Notes under the pieces: model-generated
The model's database searches: none
Told to the model about the DNA's origin: nothing
Seen by the model: only the letters and a program-made list of their open reading frames with translations
In this document: positions 63,201 to 64,000 of the stretch, in pieces
Position numbering within the stretch: the stretch's first letter is position 1
Layout: each line of letters starts with the position of its first letter
Position numbers and translations under genes: made by a program
Assembly: GCA_016758965.1 (NCBI GenBank)
Contig: JAEPRB010000017.1
Span: 186,001 to 250,000 of the forward strand
Length of the DNA: 64,000 nt
Reading direction: 5' to 3'
Source: Circinella minor
Taxonomy: Eukaryota; Mucoromycota; Mucoromycetes; Mucorales; Lichtheimiaceae

Positions 63201-63323
63201 TGGTTTGGATCTGTACAAATAGGAGTTGGTATATATTCTGTTTAAAAGATAGAACAACTCTCAAAATAAAATAAAAAAGAAACAAAGGGTATGTAAAGCT
63301 GTGATAAAGGTACTTTTTGTTGT
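57201..63323. other. Convergent gene-free region of 6.1 kb
   Basis: The largest gap in the window, between the 3' ends of PEP carboxykinase and the WOPR gene. No frame above about 80 codons looks coding, and no spliced gene, tRNA or rRNA was found. A TA run is at about 60999-61016, a CT run at 62529-62546 and a G run at about 63159-63168. I saw no terminal inverted repeats, though old mobile-element remains cannot be excluded by eye. Confidence 0.45.
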
Positions 63324-64000
63324 TTAAAGTCGTAGTTGACACTCCAATGCTTTTAATTGACGTGTATCTTCAGATGATGTTGAGGTTAATTTGATATGAA
63401 GTAATGGAAGTAAAGGAGGAGTTGTTGGTCCTGATGTATCAGTGCTGCTACTACTAATTGATAAGCGTCTTTGTTGCTTTTGCTGTGGTTGATGCACAAC
63501 ATCGGTCGATGGAGAGATGCGCGGTGGGGAATAATAAAGAATAGGCGATGGTGGGCATTCAACTGCAATGTCTTCATCGGATGAAATAGGAGAAGAAGAT
63601 AATGATGGAGGCAGATGAGAAGAAAACGAGCTAGTACTATTATGATGTTGCTGTTGTGTAGTTAAATGTCTTCCACCAGTATTTTGTTGTAACTGTTGCT
63701 GTTGTTGACTTAACATACAGTGAATAGTAGCTGAATGACCACCACTTGTTTCAAGTGGATTTAATTCAGGATATAGTCCTTTAGGAACAGAAATACTGTT
63801 CAAGAAAGGATCATCAGAAGGTAAACTAAGTTTACCAGCGATTACATCTGCTTTGGTATAGTAGGAGATCAAATGAAGCTTTTGGTTTGAAGCAGTACAG
63901 ATAGAAAATGATTGCTTGATTAATCCATCATTTTTATAAGAATAAATGGGTGTTGTCTTGTTACGCCTTGGTCGTCTTTTTGTATCCAGTTCACGATATG
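63324..64000 (-). CDS. WOPR (Gti1/Pac2) family transcriptional regulator, 5' part beyond window
   Basis: The minus-strand frame is open from the window edge to TAA at 63324-63326, about 225 residues. The first residues visible are YRELDTKRRPRR, then DGLIKQSFSICTA, LHLISYYTKADVIAGKLSLP and DDPFLNSISVPKGLYPE. These match the second half of the WOPR box of Gti1, Pac2, Wor1 and Ryp1, fungal regulators of gluconate use, mating and morphological switching. The first half of the box must lie beyond 64000. The remainder is low complexity: a Gln run, Ser/Pro-rich stretches, and a C-terminal ...ARQ-like helix ending LKALECQLRL. No ATG occurs in frame in the window, consistent with a truncated 5' end. 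Confidence 0.82.
   Translation of the reverse strand, partial: YRELDTKRRPRRNKTTPIYSYKNDGLIKQSFSICTASNQKLHLISYYTKADVIAGKLSLPSDDPFLNSISVPKGLYPELNPLETSGGHSATIHCMLSQQQQQLQQNTGGRHLTTQQQHHNSTSSFSSHLPPSLSSSPISSDEDIAVECPPSPILYYSPPRISPSTDVVHQPQQKQQRRLSISSSSTDTSGPTTPPLLPLLHIKLTSTSSEDTRQLKALECQLRL

Overview
The window is nuclear DNA of a filamentous fungus, most likely an early-diverging one of the Mucoromycota type. The evidence is AT-rich intergenic DNA with many A and T runs, genes split by many short GT...AG introns (mostly about 50-170 nt), no operons, fungal-type genes (PNS1, ADA2 with SWIRM, a velvet factor, a WOPR regulator, a Zn2Cys6 factor) and a GDP-mannose 4,6-dehydratase, which fits a fucose-containing wall. 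The species cannot be named from this window.

I placed 16 complete protein genes and two genes cut by the window edges. For every multi-exon complete gene the exon lengths sum to an intact frame. From left to right: the start of an unidentified minus-strand gene (1-40); PNS1-type choline-like transporter; splicing factor SLU7; actin-patch protein Abp1 (13 exons); UBXN1-type UBA/UBX protein (minus); a TRAIP-like RING-H2 ligase ending in a SUMO-interaction-like motif; GDP-mannose dehydratase (minus); a Zn2Cys6/AT-hook/PAS factor resembling AcuK/AcuM/Ert1 (minus); SAGA adaptor ADA2; a questin-oxidase-like protein; a velvet factor (minus); an Oac1-type mitochondrial oxaloacetate carrier (minus); a BCAS3-family WD40 protein; a DUF1348 NTF2-like protein (minus); an HPP membrane protein (minus); a BAG-domain protein (minus); ATP-dependent PEP carboxykinase; and the 3' part of a WOPR (Gti1/Pac2) regulator (minus).

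Three parts relate to gluconeogenesis: PEP carboxykinase, the oxaloacetate carrier and the AcuK-like regulator. The PEP carboxykinase promoter has a TATA box and a CCG-N7-CCG element, the site I recall for AcuK/AcuM in Aspergillus. Two families of fungal developmental regulators, velvet and WOPR, are also present.

The right half has long gene-free stretches (28.9-32.7, 34.3-38.5, 49.0-52.8 and 57.2-63.3 kb). Two of them hold what look like small non-autonomous DNA transposons with terminal inverted repeats and target-site duplications (35715-36488 and 49991-50720). I found no tRNA, rRNA or CRISPR array, and no clearly new biological system. The best leads are the PEP carboxykinase promoter with its candidate regulator, the RING/SUMO-motif protein, and the two mobile elements.
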